Shown here in pieces: positions 7,963-17,233 of a DNA stretch of 64,000 nt. The translations under genes were made by a program, and so were the position numbers. Positions within the stretch are counted from its first letter, which is position 1. Each line of letters begins with the position of its first letter. Where the stretch lies: positions 1-64,000 of the forward strand of contig CAZFJL010000017.1 in the NCBI GenBank assembly GCA_964518905.1, given 5' to 3'. The notes beneath the pieces are model-generated. The model worked only from the letters and a program-made list of their open reading frames with translations. It had not been told where the DNA came from and made no database searches. This stretch comes from RDYZ01 sp964518905 (GTDB lineage Bacteria; Cyanobacteriota; Cyanobacteriia; Cyanobacteriales; Geitlerinemataceae).

Positions 7963-10900
7963 CTAATTCGCTTCTTCCTGACGCACCGGAATTTCGACAA
8001 AAAACGACGTTCCGCGCCCGACTTCCGATTCACACCACAGCTTGCCGCCGTGCTGATCAACCACAATCTGATAGGAAATCGACAGGCCCAGCCCGGTTCC
8101 CTTGCCGACGGGTTTGGTGGTAAAAAACGGGTCGAATAGCTGTTTAACGATGTTTTCAGGAATGCCGCTGCCGTTATCGGCGATCGTGACACGAACCCGA
8201 TCGGGAACCTGCGCATCATCATCGGAGCCAATGGGCTCTGTCGTGATCGTGATCGACGGACGATCGCCCTCCGTCTCGCGGACTTCGTCCTCAGCATCGA
8301 TCGCATTCGCTAACAGATTCATAAAGACCTGATTGAGCGATCCGGGATAGCAATCCACAGGTGGTAAATCGGCGTAGTGTTTGACCACTTCGATACCATT
8401 GCCGCCTTTCCCCTTAAGCCGACTTTGGAGAATTAGCAGCGTGCTGTCGATGCCTTCGTCTAATTTAACCGGCTTCATTTCGGCCTCATCTAGGCGCGAG
8501 AAGTTGCGTAGGGACAGGACGATTTCGCGAATGCGATCGGCTCCCATACGCATGGAATCCAACAGTTTGGGGAGATCTTCCTGAAGAAACTCAAGCTCGA
8601 TCGCCTCAATTTCGTCTTCTAGCTCTTCGCCGGGATCGGGGAATGTCTCTTGGTACAGTTGAATCAAACTGAGCAGGTCGGAAATGTAAGTGCTGGCGTG
8701 GGTGAGGTTGCCTGAAATGAAGTTGACGGGGTTGTTGATTTCATGGGCGATCCCGGCCACCATTTGCCCCAGGCTCGACATTTTTTCGTTTTGAACGAGC
8801 TGGGCCTCGGTTTGCTTGAGGTTTTGCATCGCATCCTGGAGCTGCTGCGCTTGGGTTTGAGCCGCGAGAGCCGCCGCGCAGGTTTTGGCATAGAGTTCGG
8901 CTTGATCGATCGCGATCGCCAACTGATCCACAGCGGCATGGAGTAGCTCTTCCTCGCCATTCGTCCAGGTGCGAGCCTCGCTGCCGTGGGCACAGACGAT
9001 CGCGCCAAATTGTCCGGCTCGTGTCCCCAGCGGCAACACCAGTTGTGAGACAATCCCCATCGATTTCAGCACGCTTTGGGTGTCCGGGTCTTCGTTGGCG
9101 ATATCGTCGATGCGAACACTTTCGAGCTGGATGATGTAGCGAGAGAGTCGCGCTTCTTCGTTGGCGGGAAGATCGCCCAACCAAGACGGCAAGCCCTCGA
9201 TCATGTCTTCATGGGTAACAGCGAGGACGGTCATCGTGGTTTCGACGGCACACCAGATGTAGTAGCAGCGATCGATATGCAACAAACTGCGGATTTCGCG
9301 TACCGCCGTACTCAAAATCGTATCGAGATCGAGGGTGTTGCGAATTTGACCGGCAAGGCTAAACAGCAGCGATTTGCGTCGATGACTGAGGCTATCGCGC
9401 ACCCAGATTCGATCGACCGCGATCGCGATCCCATTCGCCACCCAGGTCAAAATATCATGACTATTGTCGGGAAGCGTTTTGGCACTCGCCAGAACTAAAA
9501 CACCGATCGGCCGTGATTCAACCACGAGGGGATAGCAGACCACAGCATTGAGATAGTTTTGATCCACCCACTGCGAGATGCGCTCGTTAAATTCATACGT
9601 CGGAATGATGTCAGGTGTGGGTTCTGGCAGATCCTGGCTCACGGCATTGCGGCTAGCACGATCGGGCTGCATCGTCCCAAATTGATTGATGCAATACGGG
9701 TGGGGGGTTTGAGCCACCCACCCGATCGTCGTTTCCCCCCAAGCCACATGTTCCGGGAACAGATCTTCGGGAAATGGTTCGCCGGAAAGAGCCGCCAGAG
9801 CTAACTGGGGATAGTGTTCGACGCTGGGTTCGTGGGCATCGTCGATCGTGCGGGCACGAGACGCCATCGTCGTGCTCGATGGATGGATCGCATCACGATC
9901 AATCAACCAAATACCGACGGATATCGCGGTCAAATTGTGTTCGAGCGCACTCGCACACAGTTCCAGGCTCCGTTCGAGGGGCTGACTTTGGCCAAGAGCT
10001 GCACTCACCGCTGTCACCAAGGCTGAGGTGTGAGCCCGCTCGAAGGACGCTTCCTCGCTGTGCTTGCGCTTTGTGATGTCGTGGAAATAGATCGAAATTC
10101 GGCCAGGAGCCGGGTAAACGTGCACATCCAGCCAACAGTCAAGAGTCGTATCAAAATGCTCGAACTGTCGGGCGCGGCGCTGAAGGACGGCTTCACGGCT
10201 GTAGCGCTCGAAGTCCGTGTCTTGCAGGCCGGGGAAGCACATCCAGAGGTTGTGACCGATCGCCATGTCGCGATCAATCTTCCAGAGTTCAGCCGCGTGG
10301 GCGTTGAGGTAGGTCAACCGCCACTCATCATCGACCGACAAAAACGCATCGGTTACGCGTTCGAGAATATCAACGATGCCCTGATAGGACGGCAGCGATC
10401 GCAAGATTTTCTCAAAACCAACGCGGTTTGGTTGTGGCGGTACGATATCCTCGCCGATCGGCTGTGCCAGATTCGCTCCAAAAGCCTGGAGCGATCGCAA
10501 CATACCCGTCGCCTGCCGCCCTAACGCTTCGAGCGACTGTTGCTGCCGATCATTCAGGGTTTTGGCTTGAAAATCAAAGACGCATAGCAGGCCAACTTCC
10601 GAACCAGCAGGCGAAAAGAGCCGGAGACCCACGAAAAAACGTACCGGCGAATTTACGGCCAGCAAGTTATTGTTCGCTGCTTTTCCCTGTGTCGGTTCTG
10701 TCGGTTCTGTCGGCAGCGGCTGAGACGTTGCAGGATCTGGCTTGGTGAGATCTGGCTTGGTGAGATCTGGTTTGGTGAGATCTGGCTTGGCGGACGCCGC
10801 AGCAATTGCACCGCGTGAGAGGTCAGGGCTGGGGTTAGCAGTAAACTTCAGTTCTCGACCCGCTTGCTGGGTTAAATTCGCAAAACTGGGCATCGTGTAG

Positions 10901-11208
10901 AGATCGGCGATCGTGATGATGGCACGCTTCGGGTACAGCGCCATCGCAGCCTTTCCCACACCAATACTGGCCTCTCCCGGCGGCGCTTCCAGATTGTGCG
11001 CCACGATCGTCGGTTCAGCCAAATTCTCACCAAAAACGATTGCGAACGCCACAGGACTATCGCAAATTTGGCCAGCTAGCAAAGTCAAATCATCGAATAA
11101 ACGACTGGCTGTACCTTTGTAAGGCTTGATCGTACGAGGGTGATCGCGATCGTGGGGAGAGTGTGGCAACGGTGTTGTCATAACCTCAACGTCTTTGCGG
11201 TCTGCCAT
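7963..11208 (-). CDS. Multi-sensor histidine kinase (GAF-PAS-GAF-GAF-HisKA-HATPase)
   Basis: A 1081-residue soluble sensor kinase. An N-terminal GAF-like region (about 25-230) is interrupted by a Pro/Thr-rich linker; a PAS domain follows (about 270-380, ending YFHDITKRK), then two GAF domains (about 390-590 and 600-780). A coiled coil leads to the H-box SLGQMVAGIAHEINNP (phospho-acceptor His822), the N-box NQVFMNLLANAID, the G1 box DNGSG (about 1011) and the G2 box GKGTGLGLS. It has no receiver of its own. A second ATG 27 nt inside (11179-11181) has GAGG just upstream and may be the true start. It converges with the receiver-cyclase gene, suggesting phosphotransfer to it; that pairing is inference. 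The ligands of the GAF domains are unknown, and no bilin-binding Cys could be assigned. Confidence 0.9.
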   Translation of the reverse strand: MADRKDVEVMTTPLPHSPHDRDHPRTIKPYKGTASRLFDDLTLLAGQICDSPVAFAIVFGENLAEPTIVAHNLEAPPGEASIGVGKAAMALYPKRAIITIADLYTMPSFANLTQQAGRELKFTANPSPDLSRGAIAAASAKPDLTKPDLTKPDLTKPDPATSQPLPTEPTEPTQGKAANNNLLAVNSPVRFFVGLRLFSPAGSEVGLLCVFDFQAKTLNDRQQQSLEALGRQATGMLRSLQAFGANLAQPIGEDIVPPQPNRVGFEKILRSLPSYQGIVDILERVTDAFLSVDDEWRLTYLNAHAAELWKIDRDMAIGHNLWMCFPGLQDTDFERYSREAVLQRRARQFEHFDTTLDCWLDVHVYPAPGRISIYFHDITKRKHSEEASFERAHTSALVTAVSAALGQSQPLERSLELCASALEHNLTAISVGIWLIDRDAIHPSSTTMASRARTIDDAHEPSVEHYPQLALAALSGEPFPEDLFPEHVAWGETTIGWVAQTPHPYCINQFGTMQPDRASRNAVSQDLPEPTPDIIPTYEFNERISQWVDQNYLNAVVCYPLVVESRPIGVLVLASAKTLPDNSHDILTWVANGIAIAVDRIWVRDSLSHRRKSLLFSLAGQIRNTLDLDTILSTAVREIRSLLHIDRCYYIWCAVETTMTVLAVTHEDMIEGLPSWLGDLPANEEARLSRYIIQLESVRIDDIANEDPDTQSVLKSMGIVSQLVLPLGTRAGQFGAIVCAHGSEARTWTNGEEELLHAAVDQLAIAIDQAELYAKTCAAALAAQTQAQQLQDAMQNLKQTEAQLVQNEKMSSLGQMVAGIAHEINNPVNFISGNLTHASTYISDLLSLIQLYQETFPDPGEELEDEIEAIELEFLQEDLPKLLDSMRMGADRIREIVLSLRNFSRLDEAEMKPVKLDEGIDSTLLILQSRLKGKGGNGIEVVKHYADLPPVDCYPGSLNQVFMNLLANAIDAEDEVRETEGDRPSITITTEPIGSDDDAQVPDRVRVTIADNGSGIPENIVKQLFDPFFTTKPVGKGTGLGLSISYQIVVDQHGGKLWCESEVGRGTSFFVEIPVRQEEAN
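10734..10793. repeat. 15-bp in-frame minisatellite in the kinase gene
   Basis: Four tandem copies of GATCTGGCTTGGTGA, with a few substitutions. On the coding strand they encode repeated PDLTK units. A second short repeat of GTCGGTTCT lies beside it (10691-10713) and encodes PTEPTEPT. Both preserve the frame and fall in the linker inside the first sensor region. Confidence 0.85.
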
Positions 11209-11857
11209 AGTTAAGCAAGACCGTGGTTTGCCCGAAGGCTGATGCTGGCTGACAATGAGAACGAGGGACGATCCGAGACGATGGAGATCGCTTGACCTGC
11301 GATCTGAAACTGTCCAAACCTTCAGACATCAGGCAGGAAAGCAGAAGACAGCCGTCGGAGTACAGTCGTTTATAGGTTGACACAGATTGATTGATACGTA
11401 CCATTGTCTTGCCAGCGGGCTAGCGACGAGATGTTCCTTGAGATCATCCGATAACGTCAAGCGCTCAATCGATCGTGCTCTCACAAAATTTGGATTATCG
11501 TTCCAGACTGGATTACAACCAGAGAATCCATAGGGTTAAGTGTTTTGAGCGATACAGATCCTGGCAGTGCCACAAAAACAGCCCCTCAAATCAGAGTGAC
11601 GAATAACACGTCATCAGAATTCCAAGCACTTCTCATGTCTTCCCGATTTTAGCTTGATTCTCAGTCGGTATAATTGCGATCATGGGCTTACATCCTGCCT
11701 CGCATCCCGGTAAAGCTGGTTTATCAATATTTTTTGACCGACCTCTCGTGGATGTCACACTCTGAATCGAAGTGTGGCAGGTAATTTTAATTACAGCACG
11801 ATCGCAATTGCCACCGGACGACAACAGGACATTACAGAGGATAGGACACCATAAGAT
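11209..11857. other. Divergent intergenic region between the kinase and the CheY-like gene
   Basis: About 650 nt without a supported gene. It must hold promoters for both flanking genes. A TATAAT occurs at 11669-11674 reading right, but no TTGACA-like box sits at the right distance. No RNA family is recognised. Confidence 0.4.
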
Positions 11858-12229
11858 ATGTCAACTACACGCCCGCTAACTGTACTGGCTGTTGATGATA
11901 GCCCGGTCATGCAGAAGACCATCCAAAAAATTTTGGGCAGTACCTATCGTGTATTGAGTGTCGATAATGCACTCGACGCGCTCAATACGATTTACAACGA
12001 AAAAATTTCGGTCATGCTACTGGATGTATCGATGCCAGACATTGACGGCCTCGAAGTGTGTCGAACCATTCGCAGTTTGCCTCAGTTTGTCGGGTTGCCG
12101 ATCATCATGGTCACCGCACGCGATAAGGCGTTCGATCGTGTCCAGGGCAAGATGGCAGGCGCGACCGAATACCTGACCAAGCCCTTTAGCCCCGAAACGC
12201 TACTTGAAATTGTCGAACGTTACGTTTAG
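11858..12229 (+). CDS. Stand-alone CheY/PilG-like response regulator
   Basis: A 123-residue single receiver domain: acidic pair Asp13/Asp14 (AVDDSPVM), phospho-acceptor Asp56 (MLLDVSMPDIDG), a switch Thr (MVTARD) and the conserved Lys in YLTKPF. There is no output domain, so it acts through protein contacts, as CheY, PilG and similar regulators do. AGAGGATAGG lies 13-22 nt upstream of the ATG. The overall look (VLAVDDSPVMQKTIQKIL) recalls the receivers that work with cyanobacterial pilus and phototaxis pathways, but no che or pil genes are nearby, so the pathway is open. Confidence 0.88.
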   Translation: MSTTRPLTVLAVDDSPVMQKTIQKILGSTYRVLSVDNALDALNTIYNEKISVMLLDVSMPDIDGLEVCRTIRSLPQFVGLPIIMVTARDKAFDRVQGKMAGATEYLTKPFSPETLLEIVERYV

Positions 12230-12388
12230 ACCACTAGACAGCATTCGTCTTATCAAAATCAAACGGGCTGAAGACCGCGATCGAGATTCGTCATCATGAC
12301 CTCCGACGATCTCGCTTCGATAGCAGCCTTCAAGCGCATTTCTCGTGTTGTCCGACCCTATGTTCCTACGTTCGAGTAGCACCCATCC

Positions 12389-12673
12389 ATGCACCAGTCG
12401 CCCAATCCCTTTGATGGTCAGTCGTCTAATCCCTTTAACGATACGGGAATTCCAGCCGATCCGGTGTTTCAGCGCCTCGATGACGATACGCCTGCACCCA
12501 CAACAATTCAGCACAGTGACCTGATGCCCCAGCTCAAAAAGCTTTATATTGCGCTGATTGCGGCGGGTTTAATCATCGGGCTAGTTGTCTCGATCGCCGT
12601 GCTGCGCGTCATTAACCATTTTGGACTCAGCGATGCGCCCCAGCCCCAGCCCGATAGTGAATTGGTAAATTAA
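12389..12673 (+). CDS. Small single-pass membrane protein
   Basis: A 94-residue hypothetical. The N-terminal half is Asn/Pro/Asp-rich and probably disordered (NPFDGQSSNPFND). One hydrophobic helix (LYIALIAAGLIIGLVVSIAVL, about residues 51-71) is followed by a short tail with Pro/Gln repeats (PQPQPDS). No enzymatic motif is visible. Coding character is supported by the clean amphipathic-to-hydrophobic layout and by biased codon use. It follows the CheY-like gene by 160 nt in the same direction and could be cotranscribed. Confidence 0.6.
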   Translation: MHQSPNPFDGQSSNPFNDTGIPADPVFQRLDDDTPAPTTIQHSDLMPQLKKLYIALIAAGLIIGLVVSIAVLRVINHFGLSDAPQPQPDSELVN

Positions 12674-12690
12674 TTCAGCGCGTCTTGAAA

Positions 12691-12734
12691 TTTGACTGGA
12701 ATTTGACTGGAATTTGACTGGAATTTGACTGAAA
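12691..12734. repeat. 11-bp tandem repeat, four copies
   Basis: The unit TTTGACTGGAA repeats four times just after the small membrane protein gene. The period is not a multiple of three, consistent with its non-coding location. Confidence 0.9.
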
Positions 12735-12804
12735 CTTCAAAGCCAATCATGATGCGCATCCTTACGTTCGTTTTTCCGTCCCATCGCCTTATCCCATCAT
12801 CGCC

Positions 12805-13098
12805 ATGCACGCCCGGATCGAGAATGACATGCTGTATATTCACGCAGATCATGTCCCCCCCTTTAAGAAAGGAGGGCCGGTAGTACGGAATAGTTATTTT
12901 TGGGCGATGAAGTCAATCTGTGATTTTACGCCCCGATCGGGCGATTGGGAATTTGATCGATCGGTCTGGGTCGCCCTCGCGCGGATGCTGACCGCGTTTG
13001 CCGAAAGCGGCTACCTTGGCTTGAGCGAAACCCAGCTCGAATTTGAATTCGGCGAACCGATCCCGGACGAGCTGCGATCGTGTTCTACCGTCCTCTGA
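12805..13098 (+). CDS. Hypothetical protein (uncertain)
   Basis: A 97-residue frame with no recognised family. The part from FTPRSGDWEFDRSVWVALARM onward has a plausible globular amphipathic pattern and GC-rich wobble positions. The first 30 codons overlap an imperfect hairpin (CCCCCCTTT...AAAGGAGGG at about 12855-12876), which looks non-coding, so the true start may be internal (ATG near 12907). It converges on the TPR gene with a 28-nt gap. Confidence 0.35.
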   Translation: MHARIENDMLYIHADHVPPFKKGGPVVRNSYFWAMKSICDFTPRSGDWEFDRSVWVALARMLTAFAESGYLGLSETQLEFEFGEPIPDELRSCSTVL

Positions 13099-13126
13099 GC
13101 GATCGCTGATCGAGTTGGCTTCTGAT

Positions 13127-14524
13127 TCAGCGGCGACGCACCGGACGCCCCGCGAGGGCATTGCCAAGATGCGCGTACGCTTCGCTATAGTTCGGATCAA
13201 GCTCGATCGCCGTGCGCCACGCATCCATCGCGAGATCCATTTCACCTTGAGCGTAGAGCAGCAACCCCAGTCGGGTATAGATTAACGGTGATTCTGGATC
13301 AAGCTCGATCGCCAGTTTGTAATAGTCATTGGCGTTGCGATATTCCCCCATCTCGACGAACATATCCGCCATGCCGACATAGCCCAGCGGGAAATTTGGC
13401 GCGAAATCGATCGCCTTTTGATACGCATTAATCGCGTTGGCGATCGCCCCATCATCGGCGTAAAAGTCACCGATGCTGAAATACACCCGCGCCAGATCGT
13501 AGACCGGAATCGCGGGATTATTCTGCGCTAGACCCAGCGCGGACTCATACGCCTGCTGCGCCGCCGCCGCATCGCCCGTGGCTCGATAGGCATCACCAAG
13601 CGCCACAAAATAAGTCGGATCGCTCGCATCCAGCGCGATCGCCTGCTCATAGGACAAAATCGCCGACTCGGCATCATTGGTCGCCGCCAACGCTAGACCG
13701 TAGGCGTAATGTACATCACCGCGCCGATCGCCCGTCCGATCGATCGCCTGAAGCAAAACCGGCATCGCCTCGTCATAGCGATGTAGCCGCACCAGCGCCA
13801 ACCCCAAATCGCCATAGGTCTCATCAACGCTGCTATTCAGCTCGATCGCCGTGCTGAGTAAATTAGCGGCTTCACGATGATTCTGATCGGCCAGTTCGAT
13901 CGCGCCGAGGCGACGATAGGCCGGAGCGAAGCGACGATCGGCAGCGATCGCATCGCGCAAATGCTGTTTCGCCTCACTGATATCGTCCCGACTTTCGGCT
14001 AGCATCGCCAAATTATAGTGAGGCGTCCCGAGGCGGGGATTAGCGGAGATCGCCTCTTCATACGCGGCGATCGCGGCCTCAAACTGACCGTTGGCACGCA
14101 GCGCCACCCCGAGATTATTGAGCGCATCGCCGTAGTTTGGGCGAATATCGAGCGCCAGTCGATAGGCCGTAATCGCCGATCCAAACTCGCCTTGCTGGTA
14201 GAGCGATCGCCCAAGATAGTTATAGGCTTCGTAGTCCGACGGGTCGAAATAGAGGACTCGGGTAAACGCATCCGCCGCGCCGATATAGTCTCCGATCGCA
14301 AACAGCTCGACACCCTGGCGATAGGCCGCCGGTGCATTGCCATAAATTTGAGCCACCCGAGCCGGTTCAGTAATTAATCGCCCGGATTCGACCAGTCGCG
14401 CTTCGGCTCGACCACCGTGAACTTGGGGCAAGATCAGCGCCAGAGCCGAGAGCGTCGTTGCTAGCGTCCATCGCTGGGGGCGCAGATCTCTCGATCGTGA
14501 TTCGTTCGATCGGGCCACATGCAT
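13127..14524 (-). CDS. Exported TPR-repeat protein
   Basis: A 465-residue protein with an N-terminal hydrophobic signal-like segment (TLATTLSALALILPQVHGG), then about ten to eleven tetratricopeptide repeats filling residues 65-455. The canonical spacing is easy to see: AYNYLGRSLYQQGEFGSAI, ALNNLGVALRANGQFEAAI, YTRLGLLLYAQGEMDLAM. TPR arrays are protein-binding scaffolds; no catalytic domain is attached. The signal segment suggests a periplasmic or lumen-side location. The upstream part (residues 40-60) is a short linker, and the C-terminus ends in a basic RPVRRR. The partner is unknown. Confidence 0.88.
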   Translation of the reverse strand: MHVARSNESRSRDLRPQRWTLATTLSALALILPQVHGGRAEARLVESGRLITEPARVAQIYGNAPAAYRQGVELFAIGDYIGAADAFTRVLYFDPSDYEAYNYLGRSLYQQGEFGSAITAYRLALDIRPNYGDALNNLGVALRANGQFEAAIAAYEEAISANPRLGTPHYNLAMLAESRDDISEAKQHLRDAIAADRRFAPAYRRLGAIELADQNHREAANLLSTAIELNSSVDETYGDLGLALVRLHRYDEAMPVLLQAIDRTGDRRGDVHYAYGLALAATNDAESAILSYEQAIALDASDPTYFVALGDAYRATGDAAAAQQAYESALGLAQNNPAIPVYDLARVYFSIGDFYADDGAIANAINAYQKAIDFAPNFPLGYVGMADMFVEMGEYRNANDYYKLAIELDPESPLIYTRLGLLLYAQGEMDLAMDAWRTAIELDPNYSEAYAHLGNALAGRPVRRR

Positions 14525-14752
14525 CGCTCAACCAGCTCCATAAATCTAAGTACAGGTTCTTCACGATTGTGCAATGTCGCCTGCGTTTCTGCCACTGTTG
14601 CGTCATTTCCTGCCAGAAATTACGATCGTAGACCTTGAATTCTGCTCTTTTTTCGATGTCTTCCGACGCTAACTTATTTCCAGCTATGGCCTGAATCTCT
14701 TTCCTGAGTTTGATCCTCAAAAAAAGTCAGGCAGTCCCCCTCATAAAACAGA
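14525..14752. other. Upstream region of the TPR gene
   Basis: It separates the TPR gene from the cyAbrB terminator. No coding frame in it has a family match. The TPR promoter must be here, but no clear -35/-10 pair is visible. Confidence 0.35.
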
Positions 14753-14787
14753 AATGCTGGACAAGCTCTTTGAGCTCATCCAGCATT
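14753..14787 (-). terminator. Terminator of the cyAbrB gene
   Basis: A 9-bp stem AATGCTGGA/TCCAGCATT with an additional inner AGCTC/GAGCT pairing. On the minus strand it is followed by TCTGTTTTATG. It lies about 55 nt past the cyAbrB stop codon. Confidence 0.7.
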
Positions 14788-14842
14788 CCCATTATCCAGT
14801 ATTAATATTTTTCTTTGATTACACCCTGAAGCCCAGCATTAA

Positions 14843-15229
14843 CTAGTCGATGGCACCTTCTTCGCCTAACTGTTTGAGGTGAATATGCTTGCGACCTAGC
14901 GTGATTTCAAACTCATCACCGGGTTCCAAACTCATTTGCTTGGTATAAGCAGCGCCAATCAAGAGATTGCCGTTGGATTGGACGCTGATTTTGTAGCTTG
15001 CACTTCTTCCCCCTCGTCCACCAGAACTCTGCTTACTATCGAGTTCGATCCCCTTCGCCTCAATCAGCGCGTTATAAAACTTCATCATATTGACGCGCTC
15101 TATGCCATTTTTGGTAACTGTGTAGTAGCCACAGTGACGCGCCTTTTCTTCTTTGGGAAGGTCTCCAAGTGCTTGCACTTTTTCTAGGAGCTCAGTCCCG
15201 CTCAACATTTTAGCTAATGATTGACTCAT
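14843..15229 (-). CDS. cyAbrB-type (AbrB-like) transcriptional regulator
   Basis: A 128-residue cyanobacterial AbrB-family DNA-binding protein. The N-terminal conserved block is present (LSGTELLEKVQALGDLPKEEKARHCGYYT, VTKNGIERVNMMKFYNALIEAKGIEL), followed by a Ser/Gly-rich linker (SSGGRGGRS) and the C-terminal AbrB-like fold (SYKISVQSNGNLLIGAAYTKQMSLEPGDEFEI). cyAbrB proteins are pleiotropic regulators of carbon/nitrogen balance, Ci uptake and redox genes. The length fits the cyAbrB2 group (Sll0822 type, about 130 residues) better than the longer cyAbrB1, but I would not fix the subtype. AGGAAA lies upstream of the ATG. A very long AT-rich leader or spacer precedes the gene. Confidence 0.93.
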   Translation of the reverse strand: MSQSLAKMLSGTELLEKVQALGDLPKEEKARHCGYYTVTKNGIERVNMMKFYNALIEAKGIELDSKQSSGGRGGRSASYKISVQSNGNLLIGAAYTKQMSLEPGDEFEITLGRKHIHLKQLGEEGAID

Positions 15230-16435
15230 GGTATTTTCCTATTGAGACGAATGACAGCCTGTTTAAAACAGTCTTGATTATGAGTGGGCGACGACCATTT
15301 TGGAACATTTCCTCCTACATATTGCCTCTAGCTAACCTATTTTGGCAATCCCCATTAAAACTATTGGCTTGTTTGGTAACTTAAGTTAACAACTTGAATC
15401 TACCTTGATAAATGTCACTTTAGCAAGGTTGTGTTAGCCGCATATATAAACAAAAAAGAAAACGATATACATGCCATATGTATGCCTAATTTAATCCTGG
15501 ATTAGTCATTAAGCTTGTTCTGTTTTGCCTAAAAAGGCCATAGATCATAGTGAAATACAGCGAAAAAGATCGAGTCATGATTTTAAGATAACTAATATTG
15601 AGTAAGCACAACTTGACTTTTTGTGCTGCGGCAATCCTGAATTGATAGTAGATATTTGATGATGTTCAACCCTTAGAGAGTAAGGGTTTTGGCGTTTTAT
15701 CTCTCCATCATTTATTTTGGATCGCCATAGTGTGATTCCATGTCTACCGCAAAATGAACTTCGACTTATTTTTTGCCTATGGCTTACCGTTTCCCTATGA
15801 CTTTCTGATTTGATCGCCCAAATGAAAAACAAGATTTTTGTTCCCTAATGCCTACAGAATATTGTTGACGTCAAATAATACTTTTTCGATCATTAGAAGA
15901 GAGGAACACTCTCTATATCTTTTCGTTTTAATTTAAATTGCTGTCGTCGTCTCGTTTTACGATTTCTATCTTTATATGGATTACGGCGTTGAGTGTCCGC
16001 CTTCCTCAAAGCTATGGCTATGGCTTAATTCTGCTCTTTTCTGCTCTTACTCTCGTTTAGAGCTTGGTGTGATGGGGAGAAACACCGGCTCATTTCAGAT
16101 ATCTAGGCTTTAGCCAGAAAGCTGATAGGAGGATAAGCCTCAGATCTCCGATCTGGCTTAATGCAAGATCAGCAATAGGTTTGAGAGATTCGACGATCGC
16201 CTCGGTGACCCAATGTGAGTCGCACCGTTACAAAATCTGGCGGCAAAACAACGCTTTTAAGCGGATGGCTGTAATGAGAGAGCTTTGGTGCTGGAAATCC
16301 TACTGTGTATGACGATCGCTGATGACGGTTCTGGATTTGCGACGCGGTTCATTGTCTTAAAACGGTTGGAACTCATGATTGCTATTCGAGCCTCAATATC
16401 GATATGCTCTAATTTTAAACATTAAATTCCAATGT
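15230..16435. other. 1.2-kb AT-rich gene-free region upstream of cyAbrB
   Basis: Markedly more AT-rich and poorer in CGATCG motifs than the flanks. No open frame has a ribosome site plus family resemblance. It could contain a long 5' leader and distal regulatory sites of cyAbrB, an unannotated RNA, or decayed DNA. A 42-codon basic frame without a start (minus strand, about 15893-16024) is the only coding-like remnant. Confidence 0.45.
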
Positions 16436-16966
16436 ATGCTTGCTGAGTTTCCCGCGATCGTTCAATTCAAACGCGCACTAATCATTACGTTAGTGCTCTC
16501 CGGCGGTGCGATTTTCTTTAGCTCGACCCTGTCGTTCCTCGCGGGGCATTTCCCCTTTGGCTTTATCGCCAGCTTTGCGTTTATCTTTGCAGGCGTCTCG
16601 CTACAGCGTCATACCTACTTCCGGCTCGATCGCCATGAGCTGATCGTTTACAAGCCTACGGGGAAAGAAGACTATCGCTGTGCGTTGACGTCCCCGCGCG
16701 ATCTGTATATTGATGCCGAGACGGATGATGTCTACCTGCTGTCGGCGGGCGATCGTCGTAAGATGCCGCTGTATCGCTGGCTGGCAGAAGATGAGGATTG
16801 GGAGAAATTTCAAGCGCTGGTTGCGGCAACGTCCCAGGATGCTAGTGAAGAGATCGGGGCATCTGAGGAGGAGAAGACGGCGATCGGTGTAGAGGGCTTG
16901 CAAACTGCGATCGATTCAAGCAATTCAAGCGAAGCAGAATCCTCATCGACTGCCGATCCATCCTGA
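16436..16966 (+). CDS. Conserved hypothetical membrane protein
   Basis: A 176-residue protein. Two closely spaced hydrophobic helices (ALIITLVLSGGAIFFSSTLSFL and FPFGFIASFAFIFAGVSL, about residues 10-55) are followed by a soluble PH-like or beta-rich part (TYFRLDRHELIVYKPTGKEDYRCAL, DDVYLLSAGDRRKMPLYRWLAED) and a Ser/Glu-rich disordered tail. The TTG-started frame 57 nt upstream is possible, but the ATG before LAEFPAIV gives a natural N-terminus. The function is unknown; the architecture suggests an inner-membrane protein with its beta domain in the cytoplasm. Confidence 0.65.
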   Translation: MLAEFPAIVQFKRALIITLVLSGGAIFFSSTLSFLAGHFPFGFIASFAFIFAGVSLQRHTYFRLDRHELIVYKPTGKEDYRCALTSPRDLYIDAETDDVYLLSAGDRRKMPLYRWLAEDEDWEKFQALVAATSQDASEEIGASEEEKTAIGVEGLQTAIDSSNSSEAESSSTADPS

Positions 16967-17233
16967 TCTTTTTGAGCTGAAATTCGTTCAGTCTGTGGCG
17001 TCGATTAGTCTTGGATTCAGAGATGGCGATCAATAGGTGCGAGTCTGCGTCCGATGGTAATACGCACTTGGTTTGCGATCCCGCGATCGCAAGTGGAATG
17101 TACTTGGAGGAGGAGAGTCAATGGTTATAATCTTGGCTTACTTCAATTCGCTAATCAACAAAATATTCTCAGCGACAATTAATTTTCAATTGGTTTTGAA
17201 TTAATCCACTGTAGCGCAGACAAAATAAGATAT

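Noticed and set aside
11669..11674. TATAAT as a promoter for the CheY-like gene
   Set aside because: There is no acceptable -35 box at 16-19 bp, and it lies nearly 190 nt from the start codon.
12691..12734. A CRISPR-like repeat array
   Set aside because: The units are only 11 bp and adjacent, without spacers. No cas gene or regular repeat-spacer pattern was found anywhere in the window.
15893..16024. A minus-strand frame of about 42 codons encoding a very basic segment (RRNPYKDRNRKTRRRQQ)
   Set aside because: It has no start codon and an in-frame stop just upstream, and I could not match it to a family. It could be a decayed fragment, but chance is equally likely.
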